A stretch of 64,000 nt of DNA from Paraburkholderia guartelaensis (GTDB lineage Bacteria > Pseudomonadota > Gammaproteobacteria > Burkholderiales > Burkholderiaceae). Below, in pieces: positions 43,559-51,604 of this stretch. The notes beneath the pieces are model-generated. The model saw only the letters and a program-made list of their open reading frames with translations, made no database searches and was not told the origin of the DNA. The stretch lies in NCBI RefSeq assembly GCF_004353905.1, contig NZ_SMOD01000018.1, positions 62,451 to 126,450 of the forward strand, in the 5' to 3' direction. The translations under genes were made by a program, and so were the position numbers. How positions within the stretch are numbered: position 1 is the stretch's first letter; every line of letters begins with the position of its first letter.

Positions 43559-44455
43559 ATGCGTAGCGCCCGGCATTCGACGACCCTGCACCGCCTCGCA
43601 CGCGCGTGGCTATCCGCAGCGCTGCTCATGTTGCCCGGCGTATCGCTGGCAATGGAATTCAAGCTCTATTACCAGCCCGATCTGAAACTGAACATGGTGA
43701 TCGGGAAGGGAAAGATTCAGAGTGGCGATGCAGAAAAATTGCTTGCGGCCGCCAAACTTGCCGGCCGTGACAGCGAAGGACTCGTTCCACTCGTATTGGA
43801 TAGCCCCGGCGGAAATGTCGAAGCGGCTTTTCGCGTGGTCGACGCGATGGATCAGGTCAGGGTCTATACGATCGTTCCGGATAATGCGAGATGCGCGTCT
43901 GCATGCGCCTCGATTCTATTTGCCTCAGGGGAGCGTAGAAGTGTCATGGGCACGGGGCAGCTTGGCTTTCATAGCTGTTATCGTCGCGCCGGGAGCACCT
44001 ACGCCGCGGACTCGCTCTGCAACGAGATCATCGCGGCGAACGCCATGCAACGGGGCGTGAGCCACGCCGGCATCAATCGCTTCGTCGAGCAATATGGCGC
44101 GGCAGACATGGCGTGGGTCGGGCGCAATATCGCGTGCACCTTGCTTCGCGGGCTTTGCAGGCCAGGGCTTCTCGAAACGCAGCCCGCAACGAAAGCGGCG
44201 CTGACGCAAAGCTTCAATTGCAGCGAACTCATCTCCGCTCAGGCACAGCTTGTTTGTGGAGACTCGGAGCTTGCCCGCATCGACAGAACCATGGCCGAAG
44301 TCTTCAACCAGAAGCTGAACGTATCGACCAACAAAGACCGGCTAAGAGCAGAGCAGAGAGCGTGGCTTCGAAACTCGCGCAATGCGTGCGCCGACAAGGC
44401 GTGCCTCTTGAAGAGCTATCAGCTTCGCGTGGCCGAACTGAAGCGGGGCGGATAG
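43559..44455 (+). CDS. Periplasmic ClpP-like protease domain fused to an LprI lysozyme-inhibitor domain
   Basis: The product has 298 residues with a signal peptide ending near 31. Residues 35-205 resemble the ClpP/crotonase fold of predicted periplasmic proteins: LVLDSPGGNVEAAFRV, then RCASACASILFASGERR with likely nucleophile Ser114, and GFHSC with likely His138. Residues 219-296 (FNCSELISAQAQLVCGDSELARIDRTMAEVFNQKL...) match the LprI N-terminal domain, including its paired cysteines. The fusion would put a protease-like module beside a lysozyme-inhibitor-like module in the periplasm. Function is unproven. The BamE-like gene lies just upstream. Confidence 0.75.
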   Translation: MRSARHSTTLHRLARAWLSAALLMLPGVSLAMEFKLYYQPDLKLNMVIGKGKIQSGDAEKLLAAAKLAGRDSEGLVPLVLDSPGGNVEAAFRVVDAMDQVRVYTIVPDNARCASACASILFASGERRSVMGTGQLGFHSCYRRAGSTYAADSLCNEIIAANAMQRGVSHAGINRFVEQYGAADMAWVGRNIACTLLRGLCRPGLLETQPATKAALTQSFNCSELISAQAQLVCGDSELARIDRTMAEVFNQKLNVSTNKDRLRAEQRAWLRNSRNACADKACLLKSYQLRVAELKRGG

Positions 44456-44461
44456 TCGCGG

Positions 44462-45352
44462 CTAGTGGCAATACAAGTCGTTTTCCGCGTTGAACATGTC
44501 GAACGCGAGGCTGATCGCCTGATCCTTGCGTACGGTCGCTAGCCACCGGCTACGTTGCCACTGGTTTACCGTATTGCCGACGAATACCGCGCTTGCCGCG
44601 TCGCCGGCGCGCGTGGCGATGAACGCGGCCTGCGCGGCGATCGTTCCGCGTAGCGGGCGATAGTAGGACCAGTCCGCCTGCTTGAGCAGCGCCTCGATTA
44701 CGAATTCGTCGTCGACGAGGGCGGCGCAATCGCCCGCCTGGAACGCCAGAAGGGCATCGAGCGGCCGGTTGGAACCGTGCATGTTTGCATGGAACTCGTG
44801 CGCTGCACGCTCCGCATAGGGGTTGCCTTGCGATGCGCAAATCGCGCGGCCGCGCAGGTCACGCCATGTCCGCACGTCGCCATGGCCCAGGACGAGCGCC
44901 ATGCCACGGCCGCTCGAATACGAAGCCGGTGCGAACGCAACCTGCGCGTCGGGCGAGAAGCTCAGGCCGGCAATGGCGGCATCGGCTCTGCCCGACTGCA
45001 GGGCGGCACGCGCGGCCGCTGGTTCGGCCAGCAGGAACTGCACCGGCAGCCCCGCGCGGCGGGCGAGGTCCGATGCAAGCGCCGCCGCGAACGGATCGGG
45101 CGCACGCACCGTGCGATCGACCTTGCCGACGTAAAGCGTGGGCGCGGGGCGCGGGGGCACCGCCACGATCAGCACGCCGCGTGCTGCCGCGGCTGCGAAA
45201 GGCGGGTCGCTTTTGAGAAGGGCGCGTGGCAACTCGTTCTTCAGCGCCCATGCGAGCAATGCTACGAACGCGAGGGTGACCATTAGCACGGTGGCCGGCA
45301 AGCTTAAGCGCCGCGGAATTGTCGAAGCGCCGAGTTGGGCGTTCCTAGCCAT
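44462..45352 (-). CDS. Membrane-anchored family-3 solute-binding-like protein
   Basis: The 296-residue product has an N-terminal membrane helix (TVLMVTLAFVALLAWAL, 21-37). A periplasmic solute-binding fold follows (LIVAVPPRPAP, RADAAIAGLSFSPDAQVAFAPAS, WRDLRGRAICASQGNPYAERA, GDCAALVDDEFVIEALL). It is the last gene of the ABC operon and overlaps the permease stop by 8 bases. The operon already has a binding lipoprotein of another fold, so this may be a second receptor or a sensor. Confidence 0.75.
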   Translation of the reverse strand: MARNAQLGASTIPRRLSLPATVLMVTLAFVALLAWALKNELPRALLKSDPPFAAAAARGVLIVAVPPRPAPTLYVGKVDRTVRAPDPFAAALASDLARRAGLPVQFLLAEPAAARAALQSGRADAAIAGLSFSPDAQVAFAPASYSSGRGMALVLGHGDVRTWRDLRGRAICASQGNPYAERAAHEFHANMHGSNRPLDALLAFQAGDCAALVDDEFVIEALLKQADWSYYRPLRGTIAAQAAFIATRAGDAASAVFVGNTVNQWQRSRWLATVRKDQAISLAFDMFNAENDLYCH

Positions 45353-46217
45353 TCTGCGCGAGCCCGACGCGCCAACGCAGTAGTTGCCGTTCGAGTATCG
45401 ACAGACTCTGATTGATCAGCAGCCCAAAGATAGCGAGCAGAACGATGCCCGCGTACATATCGGGAATCTGAAACGTCTCCTGCGAATTGAGCGTATAGAA
45501 GCCGAGCCCCGAGCGCGCGCCGATCATTTCCGCCGCCACCAGCGCGGTAATGCTGTACGCCCCTGCCAGACGCACGCCCGTGAGGATCTGCGGCAGCGCC
45601 GCCGGCAGCACGACCTTCGTTGCGATAAAGCGCTGCGAGGCGCCCATCGAGCGCGCACAGTCGATCAGCACGCGCTCGACCTGTTTCACGCCCGCAATGG
45701 TGTTGAGCAGCACCGGCCAGAACGCGGCCCACACAACGATGGCGATCTTCGACGACTCGCCAATGCCGAGAAACAGCATGAAAACGGGAAAGAGCGCGAA
45801 GGCGGACACCTGCCGCAACAGTTGAAAGACGGGATCGACAATGCGCTCGACGCGCCGGAACCATCCCAGCAGGAAGCCGCATGCAATGCCACCGGCCACG
45901 GCGAGCAGCAAGCCGCTGATGGATCGCACGGCGCTCGCACCGATATGCGTCCACGCGTCGCCGTTTTCGAAGAGCCTTGCGATGGCGAGCGCGACCTGTG
46001 AAGGCGGGCTCAGGTACGCCGCGTTGACCACGCCGAGCCGAGGCAGCAACTCCCACAACAGCAGGAAGGCGATAAGCGCGATAGAGCGCTCCACGCCAAC
46101 GTAAAGGCGCGCAATAGACGAAGCTGCACGCACGCGCTGAACGCGGCGCGAGGATTCGCGGACCGCGCCCGCGTTGGACATCGAGTTGGATATCGAGTCA
46201 GACATCGAATCGGACAT
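45345..46217 (-). CDS. ABC transporter permease (nitrate/sulfonate/taurine type)
   Basis: The 290-residue product has about six membrane segments and a binding-protein-dependent transport signature: ASQRFIATKVVLPAALPQILTGVRLAGAYSITALVAAEMIGARSGLG. This is the SsuC/TauC-like class. The N-terminus carries four tandem tetrapeptides of the form MSDS/ISNS before the real domain begins. The start codon overlaps the ATPase gene by 20 bases. Confidence 0.85.
   Translation of the reverse strand: MSDSMSDSISNSMSNAGAVRESSRRVQRVRAASSIARLYVGVERSIALIAFLLLWELLPRLGVVNAAYLSPPSQVALAIARLFENGDAWTHIGASAVRSISGLLLAVAGGIACGFLLGWFRRVERIVDPVFQLLRQVSAFALFPVFMLFLGIGESSKIAIVVWAAFWPVLLNTIAGVKQVERVLIDCARSMGASQRFIATKVVLPAALPQILTGVRLAGAYSITALVAAEMIGARSGLGFYTLNSQETFQIPDMYAGIVLLAIFGLLINQSLSILERQLLRWRVGLAQNG
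46170..46217 (-). repeat. Four 12-bp coding repeats at the permease N-terminus
   Basis: The first 16 codons are four imperfect 12-bp units encoding MSDS, MSDS, ISNS and MSNA. Two units carry an alternative ATG (46217 and 46205), and the array straddles the overlap with the ATPase gene. It could shift the usable start codon if units are lost or gained. Confidence 0.7.
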
Positions 46218-47061
46218 GATCGGCTCCCGTCAATGCATGGGTTTGCGGCTGTGCGTCGAGTCGCGTGTCGAGTTCCGTGCTGAGGCTCGCCCATGCGCGC
46301 TGACGCAGCGCGACGAACGCCGCCGAGTGACGCAGCGCGGCGTCGCGCGGGCGCGGCAGATCGACGTCGATGATCTCTTTCACGCGTCCGGGGCCTCGGC
46401 CAAGAACCGCGACGCGATCGGAGAGAAAGATCGCCTCGTCGATGCTGTGCGTGACGAACACGACGGTCGTGGCACTCTGCTCCCAGATCGCGAGCAATTC
46501 CTGCTGAAGCAGTTCGCGCGTCTGCGCGTCGAGCGCGCCAAACGGTTCGTCCATCAGCAGAATCTCGGGGCGATAAGCGAGTGCGCGCGCGATGGCCACG
46601 CGCTGGCGCATGCCGCCGGAAAGCTGGTGCGGATAGTGATCCGCGAATTCCAGCAGGCCCACGAGGCGCAAGAAGCGTTCGGCCTCGCTGCGCCGCGCGG
46701 CGCGCTTCATGCCGCGAATTTCGAGTCCTGCTTCCACGTTCTTGCGAACGGTGCGCCACGGAAAGAGGGCGTAGCCCTGAAACACGAAGCCGAGCTTCTG
46801 CCGCACGGCGCTCACGGGGTCGCCGTCCACGCGGATATCGCCCGAGGTTGGCAGCGTGAGGCCGGCGAGCACGTTGAGGAAGGTCGACTTGCCACAGCCG
46901 CTCGGGCCCAAAAGCGCCATGAATTCGCCTTCGCGTACGGCGAGATCGAAGCGCTTGAGGACCGTATGGTGCGTGTCAGTTTGCGCGTTGGTATAGGTGA
47001 GCGAGAGGTCGCGCGCGACGATCTTCTCGCGTAGCGCCGTCGCAGTGTTTGCCGCGTTCAC
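46198..47061 (-). CDS. ABC transporter ATPase (SsuB/TauB-like)
   Basis: The product has 287 residues. Walker A is GPSGCGKST near 53-61, the Q-loop VFQGYALFPWRTV, the ABC signature LSGGMRQRVAIARAL, Walker B ILLMDEPFGALD and the switch His in VTHSIDEA. The start overlaps the binding-protein stop by 4 bases (ATGA). It energises the adjacent permease. Confidence 0.9.
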   Translation of the reverse strand: MNAANTATALREKIVARDLSLTYTNAQTDTHHTVLKRFDLAVREGEFMALLGPSGCGKSTFLNVLAGLTLPTSGDIRVDGDPVSAVRQKLGFVFQGYALFPWRTVRKNVEAGLEIRGMKRAARRSEAERFLRLVGLLEFADHYPHQLSGGMRQRVAIARALAYRPEILLMDEPFGALDAQTRELLQQELLAIWEQSATTVVFVTHSIDEAIFLSDRVAVLGRGPGRVKEIIDVDLPRPRDAALRHSAAFVALRQRAWASLSTELDTRLDAQPQTHALTGADHVRFDV

Positions 47062-48143
47062 GAGCGTGTTCCGTTCGGCAAGGGCGTCGCGCTGGCCTGG
47101 GCCTCGTGCTTCGCAACCGGATTGAAGTCGTTCGTATAGACATCCTTAACGTTGACCTTGCCCTTCGGAATCTTGCCAGCCTGTTCGAGGATATCGATGT
47201 AGTACTGGATGGGCGGCTCCGTGACCACGAGATCCTTCACGTAGGCGTAGCGTTCCACGAGCCGGACGTCGATGCCGAGCCGCTCGGCCGTTAGCTTGCG
47301 CGCCTCGTCGGGATGCGCATTGACCCAGTTGCCCGCCCTGGCGATGGCCGTGACGAAGTCGCGCACCGCCTGCGGGTGGGCGCGGGCGAACGCGCCATTC
47401 ACGCTATAGGGCGCCATGCCGCCAAGACCGTGATCCTCGTCCCAGTCGCTCCACAGCTTGCGCAGTTGCGGGTCGGCCTCCGCCGATCCGGAAAACGGCG
47501 GATGAATGATCGCGACATCCACGTTCTTCGTGACGAGCGCCTGCTCGGACTGATTGTCGGGCACGACCAGCCAGTTCACCTTCGAGACATTCACGCCGTG
47601 CTGCGCCAGATACTTCTTGGTAACGAATTCCGCGCACGCGCCGAAGCTGTTGAACGCTACCGTTTTTCCCTCGAAGTCCTTCGGCCCGAGAATGCCCGAA
47701 TCCTTGCGCACGAAATACTTCATGTGCGGCGCGTCGGGCAGCGTTTCGCCGCCTGCGGAAATGACCTTGATATCGGCGCCGCTGGCAATCGCGGAAATAA
47801 CGAGCGGCACCATGCGCGTGCCGAAATCGATATCGCCGGTGCCTACGAGCGGGATGATCTGCGGCGCGGAGATCTTGCCGACATATTTGGGCCGCGTGCT
47901 CGTGTTGTCGAAATAGCCGAGCTTGTCGGCGAGATAGACCAGGTCGAAAGCGGGGTTGTCGGGGTACTTGAAATAGGTGATTTCCTGCTGCGCCGACGCT
48001 TGCGTGGTCGTGACAGACGCGTCTTGCGCCTGCTCACCATGCGGCTTGCAACCGCTTGCGAGAATCAGGGCCGCAGCCGCGCACGCGGCAAGCAGGGCGG
48101 TTCCGGCTGAGTGCCGGCGGATTTTCGAGGAGAACGCCTTCAT
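47058..48143 (-). CDS. ABC transporter substrate-binding lipoprotein (NMT1/SsuA-like)
   Basis: The 361-residue product has a lipoprotein signal (ALILASGC near 30) and an NMT1/THI5-type binding domain: FDLVYLADKLGYF, IIPLVGTGDIDFGTRMVPLVISAIASGADIKVIS, KTVAFNSFGACAEFVTKKYLAQHG. It is the first gene of the four-gene operon. The start at 48143 is preferred because the signal peptide begins there; the frame continues to 48230. Likely substrates are an alkylsulfonate, nitrate-like anion or pyrimidine-type compound, which the sequence does not settle. Confidence 0.85.
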   Translation of the reverse strand: MKAFSSKIRRHSAGTALLAACAAAALILASGCKPHGEQAQDASVTTTQASAQQEITYFKYPDNPAFDLVYLADKLGYFDNTSTRPKYVGKISAPQIIPLVGTGDIDFGTRMVPLVISAIASGADIKVISAGGETLPDAPHMKYFVRKDSGILGPKDFEGKTVAFNSFGACAEFVTKKYLAQHGVNVSKVNWLVVPDNQSEQALVTKNVDVAIIHPPFSGSAEADPQLRKLWSDWDEDHGLGGMAPYSVNGAFARAHPQAVRDFVTAIARAGNWVNAHPDEARKLTAERLGIDVRLVERYAYVKDLVVTEPPIQYYIDILEQAGKIPKGKVNVKDVYTNDFNPVAKHEAQASATPLPNGTRS

Positions 48144-48178
48144 GAGCGGAGACTCGGCAACGAGCAGGGTAGGTGAGT

Positions 48179-48276
48179 GAATTGACGATGCTCGATGATT
48201 GTCGATCTGCAACGATTCCAGGCAAACCAACGAATTATGATTTGCTTAGTTGTTCGTATCGACAATGCGTCAATTC
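48179..48276. promoter_or_regulatory. Nested inverted repeats in the ABC operon promoter region
   Basis: GAATTGACG (48179-48187) and ATTGTCGAT (48198-48206) are mirrored by ATCGACAAT (48258-48266) and CGTCAATTC (48268-48276), all perfect 9-bp matches. The AT-richer interval between them includes a CATAAT-like -10 on the minus strand. Two composite sites facing each other upstream of the first gene suggest a regulator that loops the DNA; the protein is unknown. Confidence 0.5.
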
Positions 48277-48358
48277 GGCTACTTCTGCTGTTGCTTCGAA
48301 ATATCCGCTGCTGCTGTGGTCCTGCTGCTTTTTGTTCGTGCCGTGCTGATCGAGTGCG

Positions 48359-48388
48359 AAAGGGGCGGGCTGCACGCCACGCCCTTTT
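48359..48388 (-). terminator. Probable terminator after tssL
   Basis: AAAGGGGCG at 48359-48367 pairs with CGCCCTTTT at 48380-48388 (one G-T wobble, 12-base loop). On the minus strand the stem starts 8 bases after the tssL stop and ends in CCCCTTTCGC. It probably ends the tssJ-tssK-tssL transcript. Confidence 0.55.
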
Positions 48389-48395
48389 CACACGC

Positions 48396-49178
48396 TCAAG
48401 GCAGCGAGATCGTCAAATTCGCCGATTGCGGACCGAGCTTGATGAGTTGCGTATACGGCGCGAGCGTGTGCACCGTGTTGTCGCGCAGCCAGGTGCTGAG
48501 GCCGAGCCACGCAAGCAGACCCACCAGCGCGAACACCGCGCCGATCGACCACAGCGGTACCTCGCGCTTGAGGCGGTGCGCAACCTGATCGGGCAGCGGC
48601 CAATGCGGCGCGAAGGGCGCGCGTTTGCCCTTGATATGCGCGATCTCGTCGCCAAGTCGCGCCGTGAGATAGGCGAGCTTTTCCGGTCCTTCGAGAATGT
48701 ACTTGCCCTGGAAACCGAGCAGCAGGCACATATGGAAGACCTCGAGCGACTGCAGTCGCGGCGCGCCCTGTGCGCGGCATTCTTCGAGATACTGGAAGAA
48801 CTTCTCGCCGGCGAGTTGCTCGCCGAAGAGCGCAAGCTGCAAGGGGCGGCGTTCCCACTCGGTGCGAATGCGGAACGACGATGCCAGTACCGATTCGTCG
48901 AGTGCGGCGCAGAACGCGAACTTGGCCGCGTACACGTCTTCGGCCGCGACGTTCAGCTTCTTCGCACCGCGCTCGAAATCGCCGAGAAACTGCTGCACGC
49001 GCGCGCCGAATTCGCTGGCGTCGCCCGGCTCGCGGCCGTTTTTCAACAGGAACAGCATGAAGAAGCCGTCGTAGAGCAAGTCGAGCAGCGAGCGTACCTG
49101 GTAAGCGGGCTCCGCGGCGGGCGAGGGGTGATTCACGGGCGGCGCTGCGTCGCCGAAAAGGGAAGGGGCGTTGCTCAT
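48396..49178 (-). CDS. tssL: T6SS inner-membrane protein TssL (DotU/IcmH family), short form
   Basis: A 260-residue cytoplasmic helical domain (VRSLLDLLYDGFFMLFLLKNGREP, FCAALDESVLASSF, GEKFFQYLEECR, LEVFHMCLLLGFQGKY) is followed by one C-terminal membrane helix (SIGAVFALVGLLAWLGLSTWL). The peptidoglycan-binding OmpA domain present in some TssL proteins is absent, so wall anchoring must come from another protein. Its start overlaps the tssK stop by 4 bases. Confidence 0.92.
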   Translation of the reverse strand: MSNAPSLFGDAAPPVNHPSPAAEPAYQVRSLLDLLYDGFFMLFLLKNGREPGDASEFGARVQQFLGDFERGAKKLNVAAEDVYAAKFAFCAALDESVLASSFRIRTEWERRPLQLALFGEQLAGEKFFQYLEECRAQGAPRLQSLEVFHMCLLLGFQGKYILEGPEKLAYLTARLGDEIAHIKGKRAPFAPHWPLPDQVAHRLKREVPLWSIGAVFALVGLLAWLGLSTWLRDNTVHTLAPYTQLIKLGPQSANLTISLP

Positions 49179-50521
49179 GACGTCACCGCGATCAGTTCGA
49201 GTTTGAGATCGTTGATGCCCGAGGGCGCGTAGACCATGGCCGACTGCGCCTGCACCATGCGCTCATAAAGCGCGCTGCGCGCCTCGAACGCGAAATAGCA
49301 TGCGCCGGGCCGCACGGGAATGGCGGGCGGCACCTGGGGCGTATAGACGAGCCTCACGCCCGGCATGGCCGAGAGCACGAGCTTGTCAACGTCGTCGGGC
49401 GCGCCGACCTTGAAGCGCGCCGGCACGGCTTCGACGAGATCGACGGCGGGCATGTCCGCCGAAACGGCGAGATAGAAGGTGGTCTTGTCGTCGATCTTGC
49501 CCGAATCGAGCCGGCCGATATGGAACGACGGACGCACTTCTTCGAGCGCAATGGCGAAGTACTGCGTGGAGATCACCGTTTCGAGCAGGTCGCGCAGAAT
49601 CGTATCGAGGCGCGCAAAGCCGGGGCCGGGATCGTCGTGGCGGTACGCGGGCAGGTCGGCCAGCGCGTAGCCCTTGGAGAACGTCATGAGCTGGCCCGCG
49701 AGGCGCAGCAGCTCGTGAAAGAGCCGCTCGGGGTGAAGCGCCGCATGCTGATAGAGATGCGCGAGCGTGGCGAACGCGCCGCTTGCCGTATGCAGCAGCC
49801 AGAACGAGGCGATGTCGCCCGAACGGAACTCGATGATGTTCTTGGTCGGCTCGCGATGAAAGCCATAGAGCGCATTGACCTTGGCCTGCAGCGCGTCGAT
49901 GAGCCGGCGCAGCCGCTGGTGCAGCAGCGGCGACGCTTCGATGGCGAGACTCGGCGGCACGAAGCTTTCGTCGACCTCGAATCCCGAAGTCGCAGTGCGC
50001 CGCACGCGTGCGACGGGCACCGAGAGCAACTGGTCGCGCGGCTCGCTGTGCGCGATCAGCTTGACGTTCGTTTTCAGGAACGTCACGTCGGCCTGCGCGG
50101 CGTCCGTGTAGTGATCGGCGACGCTCGCCTGCTCGCTCACGTAGCGCGTGACGAAGCCCTCGTTGCGATCGGGCGCGTAGTTCGTGCCGGTTTCGCGCAT
50201 CTGGTGCAGCGCCAGGTAGAACGTGAATTCGTTGATGCCCTCGGGCAGCGTGTCGAGCGCCACGGGCGGCGGCAGGTCGTCGGCCTGCGGCGCGCTGTAG
50301 AGCGTGCCGTCCGGAAACACGAGCGCGAGTTCGCTCATGCGCAGCATGTTGCTGCCCAGTGCGTCGTGGTCGAGCCGCGCGGTGCGAACGCCCCAGTTGT
50401 ACGGCGCAATGGCCTGGATCGATTCGAAGAGGCGCGCTTCGTGGTAGGCGTCCTGCCGCTGGAAGTGCTGAGGCCTGAGGAACAGGCCTTCTCCCCAAAG
50501 CACTTTCGAGGAATAACTCAT
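49175..50521 (-). CDS. tssK: T6SS baseplate protein TssK
   Basis: The 448 residues are the usual length. It starts with VLWGEGLFLRPQHFQRQDAYHE, the TssK signature, and has ALAVFPDG-like and YALADLPAYRHDDPG blocks. TssK trimers connect the baseplate to the TssJLM membrane complex. Middle gene of the leftward arm, coupled to tssL. A 114-bp gap separates it from tssJ. Confidence 0.93.
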   Translation of the reverse strand: MSYSSKVLWGEGLFLRPQHFQRQDAYHEARLFESIQAIAPYNWGVRTARLDHDALGSNMLRMSELALVFPDGTLYSAPQADDLPPPVALDTLPEGINEFTFYLALHQMRETGTNYAPDRNEGFVTRYVSEQASVADHYTDAAQADVTFLKTNVKLIAHSEPRDQLLSVPVARVRRTATSGFEVDESFVPPSLAIEASPLLHQRLRRLIDALQAKVNALYGFHREPTKNIIEFRSGDIASFWLLHTASGAFATLAHLYQHAALHPERLFHELLRLAGQLMTFSKGYALADLPAYRHDDPGPGFARLDTILRDLLETVISTQYFAIALEEVRPSFHIGRLDSGKIDDKTTFYLAVSADMPAVDLVEAVPARFKVGAPDDVDKLVLSAMPGVRLVYTPQVPPAIPVRPGACYFAFEARSALYERMVQAQSAMVYAPSGINDLKLELIAVTS

Positions 50522-50635
50522 GTTAAATCGGCTATATGCGTGATTCGGCCCGTGCCGCTCGCGCCGGCGATCGGCGGACTGAAATTGTTAAATATCCCGC
50601 TTGCTCGTTACTCTGCCTGGTGCTTTGCCCTTTAT

Positions 50636-51250
50636 TCACCCGCAAGTCACCGACGAAAGCAGATTCAGCTGCTGCGGCGGTAATCCCTGGTCCGGCGAGA
50701 TCACCGTGCCGCTCGTGACGGTCATTGCGCAGTTATGCAGGCCGACCATTATGCCGGATTTCTCGGATTTCGCAGGATCGAAGGCGAACTTCCAACGCTG
50801 CATGGCCGGATCGCGGAATAGGGCGACGATACCGAATGCCTGCGCCTCGCGTGAAACCTTTTCAGTGGCGTTATATCGCTGGCCCGGAATGAGCGTCACT
50901 TCCCGCACGCCGAGCAGGTCGCTGCCCAGCGCGCTCTTTTCTTTTGCGGGGTCGGTGAACGTATCGAACGGCGCCTGCTGGAATGACGTAGGGTCCTTCA
51001 GCACGTAGAGCCGCACGACGAGCGCAAGCGGCTTGCGGTCGGTCGCCGCGTTGAGGTTTTGCGCCGCAAGCAGCGTGATACCGAGGTCGCGCGGGGGTTT
51101 CTGGCTGTCCGGCACGTCGGGCTTGCCGATGCCCGCGAGCTGCAAAGCCGCCGACGCCGCACTGCCGAGCGCCGGCACGGCCGCCGCGCAACCGGCGAGT
51201 TGCGTCGTGACGATGACAATCGATGCGAAACGAATAACACGCGCATTCAT
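50636..51250 (-). CDS. tssJ: T6SS outer-membrane lipoprotein TssJ
   Basis: The 204-residue product has a lipoprotein signal (VTTQLAGCAAA) and the TssJ beta-sandwich: DLGITLLAAQNLNAATDRKPLALVVRLYVLKDPTSFQQAPFDTF, then REVTLIPGQRYNATEKVSREAQAFGIVALFRDP. TssJ holds TssM at the outer membrane. First gene of the leftward arm; the promoter lies in the 354-bp divergent region. Confidence 0.9.
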   Translation of the reverse strand: MNARVIRFASIVIVTTQLAGCAAAVPALGSAASAALQLAGIGKPDVPDSQKPPRDLGITLLAAQNLNAATDRKPLALVVRLYVLKDPTSFQQAPFDTFTDPAKEKSALGSDLLGVREVTLIPGQRYNATEKVSREAQAFGIVALFRDPAMQRWKFAFDPAKSEKSGIMVGLHNCAMTVTSGTVISPDQGLPPQQLNLLSSVTCG

Positions 51251-51604
51251 TATGTGTTGGCCAGGCGTGAATGCCCGGAGTCCGTTAAGTGGTGATATGC
51301 GATCCGGATAATGCTATCCGCATAAAAGCGCATTTAACCCCGCTTGGCGCCGATAAGCGGTTGATTATTTGAGGCGGCAAACTTTTCCGGCTCGCTCGTG
51401 TTTTCAATTGCACGAGTGAGAAATTCTTTCCTGTGTGAATTTCTTGTGGCAGTAAACCCCGCGTCAAAGAAGCTATTTAGTGTCGGCGCATTACATTAAG
51501 AAGTTGAATTATCAAAATTTGGGCTGTACTATACCCGCGCGCTAGAGCTAAAGCAAAACTCTAGTTCCCTCCCATCGAATTAATAATTACACGTTGGTGA
51601 AAGA
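51251..51604. promoter_or_regulatory. Divergent T6SS control region
   Basis: This 354-bp spacer separates tssJ (leftward) from the lipoprotein/tssB operon (rightward) and is clearly more AT-rich than its surroundings. A good sigma-70-type promoter for the rightward arm is TTGAAT at 51504-51509 and TACTAT at 51527-51532, with a 17-base spacer. The inverted repeat CTAGAG (51542-51547) and CTCTAG (51559-51564), 11 bases apart, lies about 10 bases past the -10 box, around and beyond the likely start point, as a repressor site would. No sigma-54 GG-GC pattern was found. Confidence 0.6.

Noticed and set aside
51251..51604. Sigma-54 promoter for the T6SS arms
   Set aside because: No GG-N10-GC element with the expected flanks is present; the sigma-70-like promoter fits better.
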